Origin: Tectiglobus sp965224045 | Lineage (GTDB): Bacteria; Pseudomonadota; Alphaproteobacteria; Rhizobiales; Hyphomicrobiaceae | DNA: 64,000 nt | Direction of reading: 5' to 3' | Assembly: GCA_965224045.1 (NCBI GenBank) | Contig: CBDCYD010000015.1 | Location: forward strand, 620,001-684,000 | Shown here: positions 26,004-33,725 of the stretch, piece after piece | How positions within the stretch are numbered: position 1 is the stretch's first letter | How the letters are laid out: each line of letters opens with the position of its first letter | The notes under the pieces: generated by a model | What the model saw: the letters and a program-made list of their open reading frames with translations, nothing else | The model's database searches: none | Told to the model about the DNA's origin: nothing | Position numbers and translations under genes: made by a program

Positions 26004-26885
26004 ATGACCGCTTCCTACGGCATGAGCGATGCCGAGATACTTAACCGCGCCACTGTTTACGCGCCAGACTTGTTTGCCGGCAAGGTGGTGCTTGTTTCAG
26101 GCGGCGGCAGCGGACTTGGCAAGGCGACGGCACTGCTGTTCGGGCGGCTCGGCGCGATCGTCATCATCTGCGGACGGGATCAGGGCAAGTTGAGTGCCGC
26201 CCAGAAGGTCTTCACTGATGCAGGGCTGAAGAGCGATACGCGAAGTCTTTCGATCCGGGACACGGATGCGGTCGACAAGCTGTTCGATTCGATTTGGTCA
26301 GCGCACGGGCGGCTCGACGTGCTTGTCAACAACGCCGGCGGCCAGTATGCGCAGCCGGCGCTCGATTTCACAGTCAAGGGATGGAATGCCGTCGTCGACA
26401 CCAACCTTAATGGAACTTGGTACATGACGCAGGCTGCCGCGAAGCGCTGGGTTGCGGCCGGCAAGGGCGGGAATATCGTCAACGTTGTTGCAGATATCTG
26501 GCGCGGCATGCCGCAGATGGCACACACGGCTGCTGCGCGCGCGGGCGTGATCTACATGTCGAAGTCCGTCGCCGTGGAATGGGCGCCCCATGATGTGCGC
26601 GTCAATTGCGTGGCACCGGGTTGTTGCGAATCGTCTGCCTTCGGGCGCTACACGCCGGAAGGCCGGGCGACGTTCTTTCAGTCCAACCCCATGCGCAAAG
26701 CCGGCGATGAGTGGGACATCGCCGAGGCCATCGTCTATCTCGCGGCCCCGTCCGGCAAGTTCATTACGGGCGAAGTCGTCACGGTCGACGGCGGCCAGCA
26801 ACTCTGGGGGGATCCGTGGCCCGCAGGCCGGCCGGCCAGCTACGAACTCGACTATTCCGAAACGCGCTTTCCGGAGAAGCCATAA
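26004..26885 (+). CDS. SDR family oxidoreductase lacking the YxxxK motif (enoyl-CoA reductase-like)
   Basis: This 293-residue SDR has SGGGSGLGKAT for the cofactor, NNAGGQYAQPA, and VEWAPHDVRVNCVAPG. Where classical SDRs have YxxxK, this protein has HTAAARAGV, so both catalytic Tyr and Lys are replaced. The same HxxxAARAGV pattern is known from SDRs related to peroxisomal 2-enoyl-CoA reductase and the citronellol-pathway enzyme group, which supports an acyl-CoA reductase role. The ATG at 26004 follows a GGAG 7 bases upstream. Codons read back to 25923 are not family-like. It is the last gene of the 21672-26885 operon, with a GC-rich palindrome and T-rich tract about 100 bp downstream. Confidence 0.87.
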   Translation: MTASYGMSDAEILNRATVYAPDLFAGKVVLVSGGGSGLGKATALLFGRLGAIVIICGRDQGKLSAAQKVFTDAGLKSDTRSLSIRDTDAVDKLFDSIWSAHGRLDVLVNNAGGQYAQPALDFTVKGWNAVVDTNLNGTWYMTQAAAKRWVAAGKGGNIVNVVADIWRGMPQMAHTAAARAGVIYMSKSVAVEWAPHDVRVNCVAPGCCESSAFGRYTPEGRATFFQSNPMRKAGDEWDIAEAIVYLAAPSGKFITGEVVTVDGGQQLWGDPWPAGRPASYELDYSETRFPEKP

Positions 26886-26984
26886 CTGCCGGCTACGTTG
26901 GTGGGCACGATCCGGCATGTGAACACAGGAACATCTCACCTCCACCAGCAGGCGAGGTAGTCGCTGTGGAGCGCCTCGGGCTGC

Positions 26985-27010
26985 GGGCCGGCCGGCCCTA
27001 TTTTATTTTT
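26985..27010 (+). terminator. Possible terminator after the MaoC-to-SDR operon
   Basis: GGGCCGGCCGGCCC (26985-26998) is self-complementary and is followed at once by TATTTTATTTTT on the plus strand. It lies 100 bp after the last plus-strand gene. The T-rich tract overlaps the 3' end of the convergent DOPA dioxygenase-family gene. Confidence 0.55.
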
Positions 27011-27335
27011 GGAAGACCGACAGATCGAGCGGGCGAATTTCCCCCATCCAAATGGCGCGATCGCGGTGGTCGATAAGCGCGTTGCCGGTCTCGGGGTGAA
27101 CAAAGACGACATGTCCCTGACGATTGAGTGCCAACCAGGTGACGACATCGCCAAATTTCCCAGGCGGCACGGCGAGCTGGCAGCTCCAGTCCGGATGTGG
27201 GCCGACCGGCTTTTCGTGTACGCGCCCCATTTCGATCGCGAAGGTATCGCGGCAGGTTTCACAGATGCGACGCGCCGTCTCGATGGACCGTGCGTCGAAA
27301 TAAACATGTGCATGCCAGCCACTGATGTCACTCAT
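27003..27335 (-). CDS. DOPA 4,5-dioxygenase family protein
   Basis: This 110-residue protein has the WHAHVYFD opening of the DOPA 4,5-dioxygenase family (PF08883), a second His-rich segment (GRVHEKPVGPHPDW) and WLALNRQGHVVFVHPETG. In fungi and some bacteria members of this family open catechol rings between carbons 4 and 5; most bacterial members are uncharacterised. GGGGAGG lies 8 bases before the ATG. It is downstream of the feruloyl-CoA synthase on the same strand with a 60-bp gap, which points to a catechol-type aromatic substrate such as a caffeate derivative (inference). Confidence 0.85.
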   Translation of the reverse strand: MSDISGWHAHVYFDARSIETARRICETCRDTFAIEMGRVHEKPVGPHPDWSCQLAVPPGKFGDVVTWLALNRQGHVVFVHPETGNALIDHRDRAIWMGEIRPLDLSVFQK

Positions 27336-27395
27336 GTCATCGCCTCCCCGTGCGGTTCAAGCCGGAGCCACACCGGTTTACCGCGCCCCGCCTCC

Positions 27396-29240
27396 TCATA
27401 GACGTATCACATCAGGATCGTCCGAGTAGAGGCGGTCAACGAGTTCTGAACGACGCGTGATGACTGCGCGCTGGTTGATGTAGCCCTTGTCCGTTATCTC
27501 GTTGGCGTCGATCGATGGCGGTTCGGCCATAAGGAGTATCCGGGCGATGCGAACGTTCGAAGATGGGTGGGCGGCATTGTAGGTTGCCAGTCGTTCGCGG
27601 AAGGCGGCGCGCACCGGCAATGCCCGAAGAACGGTTTCGAGCGACGTTCCGGCCGACAGGCCGGCAACCTCGATGCACGCGGGCGCGTTCGGGAACACGA
27701 GGAGCCCCAGTTCGTCACGGTCGTGACCGGTAACGACTGCATCCTGCATGTACGGTGCAGCAGCATCAATGGCGCCAAGACGGACCTGTCCGGCACTCAC
27801 CCAGGTCCCCGTGAGGAGCTTGAACTCCTCGGCAATGCGGCCATCGAATACGACCCCGGCGGTAGGATCGTCCTGATCGGCGAGGCGGCCTGCATCCCCG
27901 ATACAATAAAAGCCCTCATCGTCGAATGCGCCGCCGGTCAGATCGTCGCGCCCGTAGTAGCCGGGTGTGACCTGTGGCCCGCGCACGCGCATTTCGCGTT
28001 TGTCGCCGTTGATTACGAACTTGAGCTCCGTGCCCGGTATCGGCAGCCCGATGTTGCCGGCCTGATCGAGCGGATAGTGCGCCGAGGTTGCAGCCGGGGC
28101 GGTCTCCGTCGCGCCCCATGAGGACGTCATGGCAACGAGGCCGCCGCGTGATGCGAGCGACAGCTCTTCGAGGCGCTTCCATAGGTCCTGCGGCAGAGCA
28201 GCGCCTGAATAGAAAATCAGGTCCAGGTTTGCGAAGAACCGGTCGCGCAGGTCGGTATCGCGCTCCAGGAACGGCAGCAGCATCGCGTAGCCACGCGGCA
28301 CGTTGAAGAAGATCGTCGGCGATACCTCGCGCAGGTTTGCGACCGTACGTTTGATGAGATCAGGCGTTGGTTTGCCGTCGTCGATCCACAACGAGCCGCC
28401 GTTGCGCAAGACCAGCCCGACATTGTGGTTGCCGCCGAAGGTATGATTCCAGGGCAGCCAGTCGAGCAGAACCGGAGGCCGGTGGGCGACGAACGGCCAG
28501 ACCTGGGCGATGGCCTGCTGGTTCGAGCTCAGCATGCGCTGTGTATTGACGACGCCTTTGGGCAGACCGGTGGAGCCCGACGTGAACAGGATCTTGGCCA
28601 CGGTGTCGGGCCCGACCGTGGCGTAGGCCTGGCGCACGACATCGTCGTCGAAAACGAGCCGGCGCAACGCGCCGAATTTTATGGAACCCGGCACGGCATC
28701 GGCGTTGCGCACGGCGACCACGTGCGCTCCGGGTACATCGATGGCTGACAAGGCAGCGCCATATCTGGCGGCATCCTGGGTGAAGACCAGTTTCGGCTCG
28801 ATGAGCTCAAAGATGTAATGCAGGCGCGCAAAGTCGCTCGACAATAGCGCGTAGGCCGGAGAGACGGGGACGGCGACGATGCCGACGTACATCGCCGCCA
28901 GTTGAAGATGCAGGTGTGCGACCGAATTTTCCGACAGCAGCATGATCCGGTCGCCGGGCGCTAATCCGCGCGCGAGCAGGCCTGCGGCCAAAGCCTGGAC
29001 TTGCCGCAGAGTTTCGGCGTAGCTCCACTGCTCCCAATCGCCAGCGTTTTCCGACCGGCGCTCGGCCACGAACATTCTGCTGGGCGCGAGATTGGACCAG
29101 TGGTGGAGAAAACTGCAGATCGTGGCGGGATACGGCCCCAGCGGCTCAGGCGACGCCAGCGTAAAGCTGCCGTCCGGTCCATCGGACCTGATCACGTTTG
29201 CAGGAGCGAATTCGAGCGGCAGGCGTTGACGTTGATCCAT
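27396..29240 (-). CDS. fcs: Feruloyl-CoA synthase-like AMP-binding enzyme
   Basis: This 614-residue ANL-superfamily ligase has the AMP-binding P-loop TSGSTGLPKG, the WLPWNHTFGGN block, SSWGATETAPA, and VRGPQVTPGYYGRDD. The overall pattern and length match bacterial feruloyl-CoA synthases. It activates a hydroxycinnamate (ferulate, caffeate or coumarate) with ATP and CoA in the cytoplasm. It is followed by the DOPA 4,5-dioxygenase-family gene and preceded by an alpha/beta hydrolase whose stop lies only 2 bp before this start, so the three form one operon. No vanillin dehydrogenase or hydroxycinnamoyl-CoA hydratase-lyase is adjacent on this strand. Confidence 0.88.
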   Translation of the reverse strand: MDQRQRLPLEFAPANVIRSDGPDGSFTLASPEPLGPYPATICSFLHHWSNLAPSRMFVAERRSENAGDWEQWSYAETLRQVQALAAGLLARGLAPGDRIMLLSENSVAHLHLQLAAMYVGIVAVPVSPAYALLSSDFARLHYIFELIEPKLVFTQDAARYGAALSAIDVPGAHVVAVRNADAVPGSIKFGALRRLVFDDDVVRQAYATVGPDTVAKILFTSGSTGLPKGVVNTQRMLSSNQQAIAQVWPFVAHRPPVLLDWLPWNHTFGGNHNVGLVLRNGGSLWIDDGKPTPDLIKRTVANLREVSPTIFFNVPRGYAMLLPFLERDTDLRDRFFANLDLIFYSGAALPQDLWKRLEELSLASRGGLVAMTSSWGATETAPAATSAHYPLDQAGNIGLPIPGTELKFVINGDKREMRVRGPQVTPGYYGRDDLTGGAFDDEGFYCIGDAGRLADQDDPTAGVVFDGRIAEEFKLLTGTWVSAGQVRLGAIDAAAPYMQDAVVTGHDRDELGLLVFPNAPACIEVAGLSAGTSLETVLRALPVRAAFRERLATYNAAHPSSNVRIARILLMAEPPSIDANEITDKGYINQRAVITRRSELVDRLYSDDPDVIRL

Positions 29241-29242
29241 GG

Positions 29243-30124
29243 CTAGCCGTTCCGCGCCGCCGACAGCAGTCCGTGTGATGCAAGGAACGACGTGATGCGG
29301 GATGCGACCCGCGCCGGCTCGAGCACCGGCGCCATGTGACCGGCACTTTCAACAACCTGCAGCTTGGCATTGAAGAGCGCTGCAGCCGCGATGGCGGCCG
29401 TCAGATGAATGAGGCCCGGCGATCGCTCGCCGGTCAATATCAGGACCGGCGAGCGAATTCCTCGCAACTCGTCTGAACAAAGCGGAAAGAATGATGTCGC
29501 TTCGGCTTCTCGCGAAATGTTCGCGGCCATTGCGACCAACCACCGGCGCGACCTGTCGGGCAATGCGTTCCACTCGATTTCGTTCCACGCTTCAAGGAAG
29601 CCGCGCACGCCCTCCTCAGGCTTGCCGGTCCTGACACGTTCGCTCAGACCGGCAACAATACCGCGGTCCCATCGCAAGGCGGCGCGATGGGCGGGATCTG
29701 CCCCGTCGAGTAATCCGACAAGTATTGGATCATAGAGAACAATGCCATCGAGCGGTTTGTCGGCGGCCTGCGCGTCACGTGCTGCCAGCAACGCGACAAG
29801 GCCGCCCATCGAGTGGCCGAACACCACGCGCGATCCGGTGTTGCCGGCATCGAGGCACTGCCTCGCAATCGCGAGGTTTTGCTCGACCACCGTCGCTCCG
29901 GAGACGATGCAGGTGTCGCCGTAGCCGACCAGCGACGGCGCGACGATTGAAAAGGCCGGGTCGACCACGGCGTCGGCCAAACGCGCAAGCGCGCGCGGGC
30001 CGGTGGCGGAGGCGTGAAGCATGGCCAATCTGCCGGGACCGTGGCCCCACCGTGAGAGTTCGATGTCACCGAACGGTAAGCTTTCGATGTGATTCGCAGG
30101 TTCATTTGAGATGGCAAGCATCAT
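29243..30124 (-). CDS. Alpha/beta fold hydrolase
   Basis: This 293-residue protein has the hydrolase nucleophile motif GHSMGG (about residues 102-107), PVLILTGERSPG with the acid region and SAGHMAPV with the catalytic His. There is no signal peptide. It is translated just ahead of the feruloyl-CoA synthase with a 2-bp gap, so coupling is expected. A cinnamoyl-ester hydrolase freeing the ligase substrate would fit, though a cytoplasmic location means the ester must first be imported. The start has two adjacent ATG codons at 30124 and 30121. About 135 bp separate it from the next gene upstream, which is on the same strand. Confidence 0.85.
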   Translation of the reverse strand: MMLAISNEPANHIESLPFGDIELSRWGHGPGRLAMLHASATGPRALARLADAVVDPAFSIVAPSLVGYGDTCIVSGATVVEQNLAIARQCLDAGNTGSRVVFGHSMGGLVALLAARDAQAADKPLDGIVLYDPILVGLLDGADPAHRAALRWDRGIVAGLSERVRTGKPEEGVRGFLEAWNEIEWNALPDRSRRWLVAMAANISREAEATSFFPLCSDELRGIRSPVLILTGERSPGLIHLTAAIAAAALFNAKLQVVESAGHMAPVLEPARVASRITSFLASHGLLSAARNG

Positions 30125-30259
30125 GCGGCTAATGTTCCGTCCGGCATCCGCGCACTTTGATCGGGCAGCGCCAGCATGTCTGAAGCGGTATGGCGCTTTG
30201 CTGTCGGTGTCGTCGGTGCATCATCCATTGCAGTGCTATCGCCTGTCTTCGATTTTCCG

Positions 30260-31162
30260 TTACGCGCCCTTGTCGGGGCGAATGCGCGCGCCGGTCAACT
30301 CTTCGTAGGTCAGTGCGACCTGGCTCATGTCGGCATCCAAACCGAATTCATCGATCGTGCGCTGCAGCAAGGTTTTGGCGAGTAAACCGATCGGCATGTC
30401 GAGTTTGTGCGCCTCGGCGATGTCGAGCGCAACGCCTGCGTCCTTCGACATGAGGCCGGTCGTGAAGCCCTGGACCATTTTTCCCGAAAGTATGTTGTCC
30501 GGCAACGTGATCTCAGTCGCGTAGTTTCGGCCTGAGCTCTTCTGGATGATGTCGACCGCCTTGACCGGGTCGACGCCGTCCTTGACCAGCAGTGAGACGA
30601 CTTCAAATGTCGCCATCCGGCAAATCAGATTGAGCAGATTGTTACCGGCCTTGATCGCGTGGCCGGCACCGACATCGCCGGCATGCACGACGTTGACGCT
30701 GATCAGGTCGAGCACCGCTTTGGCGCGGGCGAACTGCTCCTCGGTTCCGCCGACCATGATCGCGATGGTGCCGTCGCGGGCGCCGCGTGGACCACCGCTG
30801 ACAGGCGCATCTATCAGGTCGATGTTGGCGGGCACGAGTTCCGCCGCCATGGCGCGGGTGGCGTTCGGATCACCGGTCGTCATGTCGGCGATCAGGGTCC
30901 CCGACATCGCCCCCTCAGCGATCCCGGCGTCGCCGAAGATGACTGCACGGACATCCTTCGACGTCGGTAGACAGGTCAAAATGACATCCGTGCGCGCCGC
31001 CAGATCGCGCGGCGAGCCAGCCATGGCGGCACCTAGGTCGACGAAGGCTGCACGGCGGCTCTCATCGTGATCGTAGACCACGAGGTCGAGCTTACCCAAC
31101 AACCGCTCGGCAAGCGGTCCGCCCATGTTGCCGATGCCGATGAACCCGACGCGACGTGACAT
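30260..31162 (-). CDS. NAD(P)-dependent beta-hydroxyacid dehydrogenase (3-hydroxyisobutyrate dehydrogenase family)
   Basis: This 300-residue protein has the Rossmann motif GFIGIGNMGGPLAERLL, the substrate-binding DAPVSGGPRGARDGTIAIMVGG block, and catalytic Lys171 in HAIKAGNNLLN. Family enzymes oxidise 3-hydroxyisobutyrate, tartronate semialdehyde-type or related beta-hydroxy acids. The ATG at 31162 follows GGAGGG. It lies upstream of the hydrolase/fcs genes on the same strand and diverges from the CoxL-like gene across 247 bp. The exact substrate is unknown. Confidence 0.9.
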   Translation of the reverse strand: MSRRVGFIGIGNMGGPLAERLLGKLDLVVYDHDESRRAAFVDLGAAMAGSPRDLAARTDVILTCLPTSKDVRAVIFGDAGIAEGAMSGTLIADMTTGDPNATRAMAAELVPANIDLIDAPVSGGPRGARDGTIAIMVGGTEEQFARAKAVLDLISVNVVHAGDVGAGHAIKAGNNLLNLICRMATFEVVSLLVKDGVDPVKAVDIIQKSSGRNYATEITLPDNILSGKMVQGFTTGLMSKDAGVALDIAEAHKLDMPIGLLAKTLLQRTIDEFGLDADMSQVALTYEELTGARIRPDKGA

Positions 31163-31409
31163 GCGCCCTCCTTCGGTTTTGCAGGCACGATGACGATGGC
31201 GGCATCGTGTCACGATGCGGCGGTGATGCCAATTGCCGCCAATCATGGCTCGGATATTGCGCTGAGGTTCGTCTCCCCGCCGGCGGCTTGCTGCCCACCG
31301 GCGCAGTGCCTATGGTTTATGGATCTCAGGCCAAAAACAACGAACGCGTCACTCCGCGACCCGGCATGCACGGGCGCAGGCCCGTCGCGGCAGGCAAGAA
31401 GGACACATC

Positions 31410-33725
31410 ATGGGCAGCAATGCCGACTATCAAGGTCGCATCGAAGACAACCGCTTCATCACGGGCACTGGCTGCTATGTCGACGACATCGTCCTGCCAG
31501 ACATGCTGCACGCGGCCATCGTCCGATCGCCCTGGGCCCATGCCAAGCTCAATGCAGTCGAGACGGCCGATGCGCTGGCCGCCGCCAATGTGGTTGCCGT
31601 CTATACGGCTGGCGATCTCGCAGCCGATGGAATTGGCGATCAGCCGTGCGATGTGACGCACCGCCGCCCTGACGGCGAGGAAGCATTCAAAGCGTGCCGG
31701 CGCGTGCTCGCCCGTGATGTTGTTCGCCATCTCGGTGAGCCGGTTGCGGTTGTCATCGCCAAGACGCGTGCGGCTGCGGTCGATGCCGCGGAATTGGTCG
31801 CGATTGATGGCGACGAGCGTGATGTTGTCACCGATGCGCGTCAGGCGCGCAGTGCGCAATCACTTCTCGTCTGGGATGAAGTGCCGGGCAACGTTGCCTT
31901 CGTCTGGGAAAAGGGAGACCGTGCCGCGGTCGAGACGAGCCTTGCCGCGGCCCGCCACGTCGCGCGTCTCGACACGCACGTGACCAGGGTCATCGCCAAC
32001 TCGATGGAGCCGCGCGGTATTCTCGCCTTTGTCGACGATGGCGGGCGGCTCATCGTACACGCATCGACGCAGAACCCCTACCCGATGCGCGCCGGACTGG
32101 CGCACATGCTCGGACTTGCGCCGGAAGAAGTCCAGGTCAAGGCCGGTGACGTCGGCGGGTCCTTCGGCATGAAGAGCGGGGTCTATCCGGAAGACGTGTT
32201 GGTGGCATGGGCCGCGCGAAAGCTTGGCCGGCCTGTCAAATGGGTGTCGGAGCGCGGCGAGGGCCTGTTGGCGGACGAGCACGGTCGAGACGTCCACATG
32301 CAGGTCGAACTCGGTCTCGATGCGGACGGCACCTTCCTCGCGCTCAAGGTCGCTTGCGATGCCAACGTCGGTGCATATCTGTCGCGGCGCTCGCTCAATC
32401 TCATTGGCAATTTCGGCGGCATCGCGGGCGTCTATCGCATCGGCGGGATTTTTGGTGAGATCCGCGGCATCCACACCCATACGCAGGTCACAGCGCCCTA
32501 TCGCGGTGCCGGACGGCCGGAGGCCACGTTCGCCATTGAGCGGGTCATCGACATCGCTGCGCAGGACATGGGCATCGATCCGTTGCAGCTGCGCCGACGC
32601 AATGCGATCCCGCCCGATACGTTTCCATATTATACCGGGTTCACGTTCACATATGACTGCGGCGAGTTCGAGCAGAACATGGTGGCGGTGGCGGAACTTG
32701 CCGACTATGCCGGATTTGCGGCCCGACGTAGCGAAGCACAAGCGCGCGGGCGGCTGCGCGGCATCGGTTTTGCCAACCCGATCGAAGTTGCCGGCGGGCC
32801 CTACGTCAAGCCGGGCCGGGACTGCTCACGGCTCACCGTCTCCGGCGACGGGACGGTGACCCTCTATTCGGGCATCATGTCGGTCGGACAGGGCATCGAG
32901 ACGGTGTTTTCCAACATGGTCGCCGAGCGCCTCGGCGTGCCCGTGGGAAATGTCGTCTACAACCAAGGCGATACGGACAATCTTGCCCACGGTCGCGGCA
33001 ATGGCGGGTCCAGCGGCGCGCCGGTCGGCGGGTCGTCCGTGGCAGTGACCATCGATAATTTAATCGCGGCGGCACGTGTTCTGGCTGCTGAAATGCTGCA
33101 GGCCGACGCGGCGGACCTTTCCTTTGGCGGTGGCGTCTTTGGCGTACGCGGTGCGGCCGGTTCGGTGACACTGCAGGAGGTGGCACGGTTTGCGGCCGAG
33201 AAAAATCGGGACGGGCTGTCGGCGGACGGCGAATTTTCGCCGCCGGCCGTGACCTACCCCAATGGCTGCCATGCTTGCGAAGTGGAAGTTGATCCCGAGA
33301 CGGGCGCCGTCGAAATCGTGTCCTATGCAGTGTGCGAAGACATTGGAACCGTCCTCAATCCGGTGCTTGCTGCCGGCCAGATGCATGGCGGTATTGCGAT
33401 GGGGGTGGGGCAGGCGCTGTTCGAGCGGTCGGTTCACGATGCATCGTCGGGCCAACTCCTTACGGGATCATTCATGGACTATACGATGCCGCGTGCCGAC
33501 GACCTTCCGACCTTTAAATTCCTCACCCGGCCGGTACCTACGGCGGTCAATCCAATCGGTGCGAAAGGTATCGGGGAGGCGGGAACGGTGGGATCAATCG
33601 TTGCCACGCTGAACGCCGTCTGCAACGCGCTGGCGCCGCTTGGTGTGCGCGATCTGGGGATGCCGGCGACGCCGGACCGGATCTGGCAGGCCATTCAATC
33701 CGTGAAGGGCTCGGTCGAACAGTGA
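31410..33725 (+). CDS. Molybdopterin-binding large subunit, form-II CoxL-like (xanthine dehydrogenase family)
   Basis: This 771-residue protein has the aldehyde oxidase/xanthine dehydrogenase large-subunit layout: GRIEDNRFITGTGCYVDDI, HVTRVIANSMEPRG, AGDVGGSFGMKSG, and the active-site loop APYRGAGRPEA near residue 360. The AYRGAGR-type loop marks form II rather than true CO dehydrogenase (AYRCSFR). The catalytic glutamate segment GIGEAGTVGS is near residue 720. Such subunits hydroxylate aldehydes or heteroaromatics with Mo-cofactor and need FeS and FAD subunits; neither is encoded beside it here. AAGGA precedes the ATG. The stop overlaps the next gene's GTG by 4 bp. Confidence 0.92.
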   Translation: MGSNADYQGRIEDNRFITGTGCYVDDIVLPDMLHAAIVRSPWAHAKLNAVETADALAAANVVAVYTAGDLAADGIGDQPCDVTHRRPDGEEAFKACRRVLARDVVRHLGEPVAVVIAKTRAAAVDAAELVAIDGDERDVVTDARQARSAQSLLVWDEVPGNVAFVWEKGDRAAVETSLAAARHVARLDTHVTRVIANSMEPRGILAFVDDGGRLIVHASTQNPYPMRAGLAHMLGLAPEEVQVKAGDVGGSFGMKSGVYPEDVLVAWAARKLGRPVKWVSERGEGLLADEHGRDVHMQVELGLDADGTFLALKVACDANVGAYLSRRSLNLIGNFGGIAGVYRIGGIFGEIRGIHTHTQVTAPYRGAGRPEATFAIERVIDIAAQDMGIDPLQLRRRNAIPPDTFPYYTGFTFTYDCGEFEQNMVAVAELADYAGFAARRSEAQARGRLRGIGFANPIEVAGGPYVKPGRDCSRLTVSGDGTVTLYSGIMSVGQGIETVFSNMVAERLGVPVGNVVYNQGDTDNLAHGRGNGGSSGAPVGGSSVAVTIDNLIAAARVLAAEMLQADAADLSFGGGVFGVRGAAGSVTLQEVARFAAEKNRDGLSADGEFSPPAVTYPNGCHACEVEVDPETGAVEIVSYAVCEDIGTVLNPVLAAGQMHGGIAMGVGQALFERSVHDASSGQLLTGSFMDYTMPRADDLPTFKFLTRPVPTAVNPIGAKGIGEAGTVGSIVATLNAVCNALAPLGVRDLGMPATPDRIWQAIQSVKGSVEQ

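Noticed and set aside
31410..33725. True aerobic CO dehydrogenase large subunit
   Set aside because: The active-site loop is APYRGAGR, not the Cys-containing form-I loop, and coxS/coxM are not adjacent.
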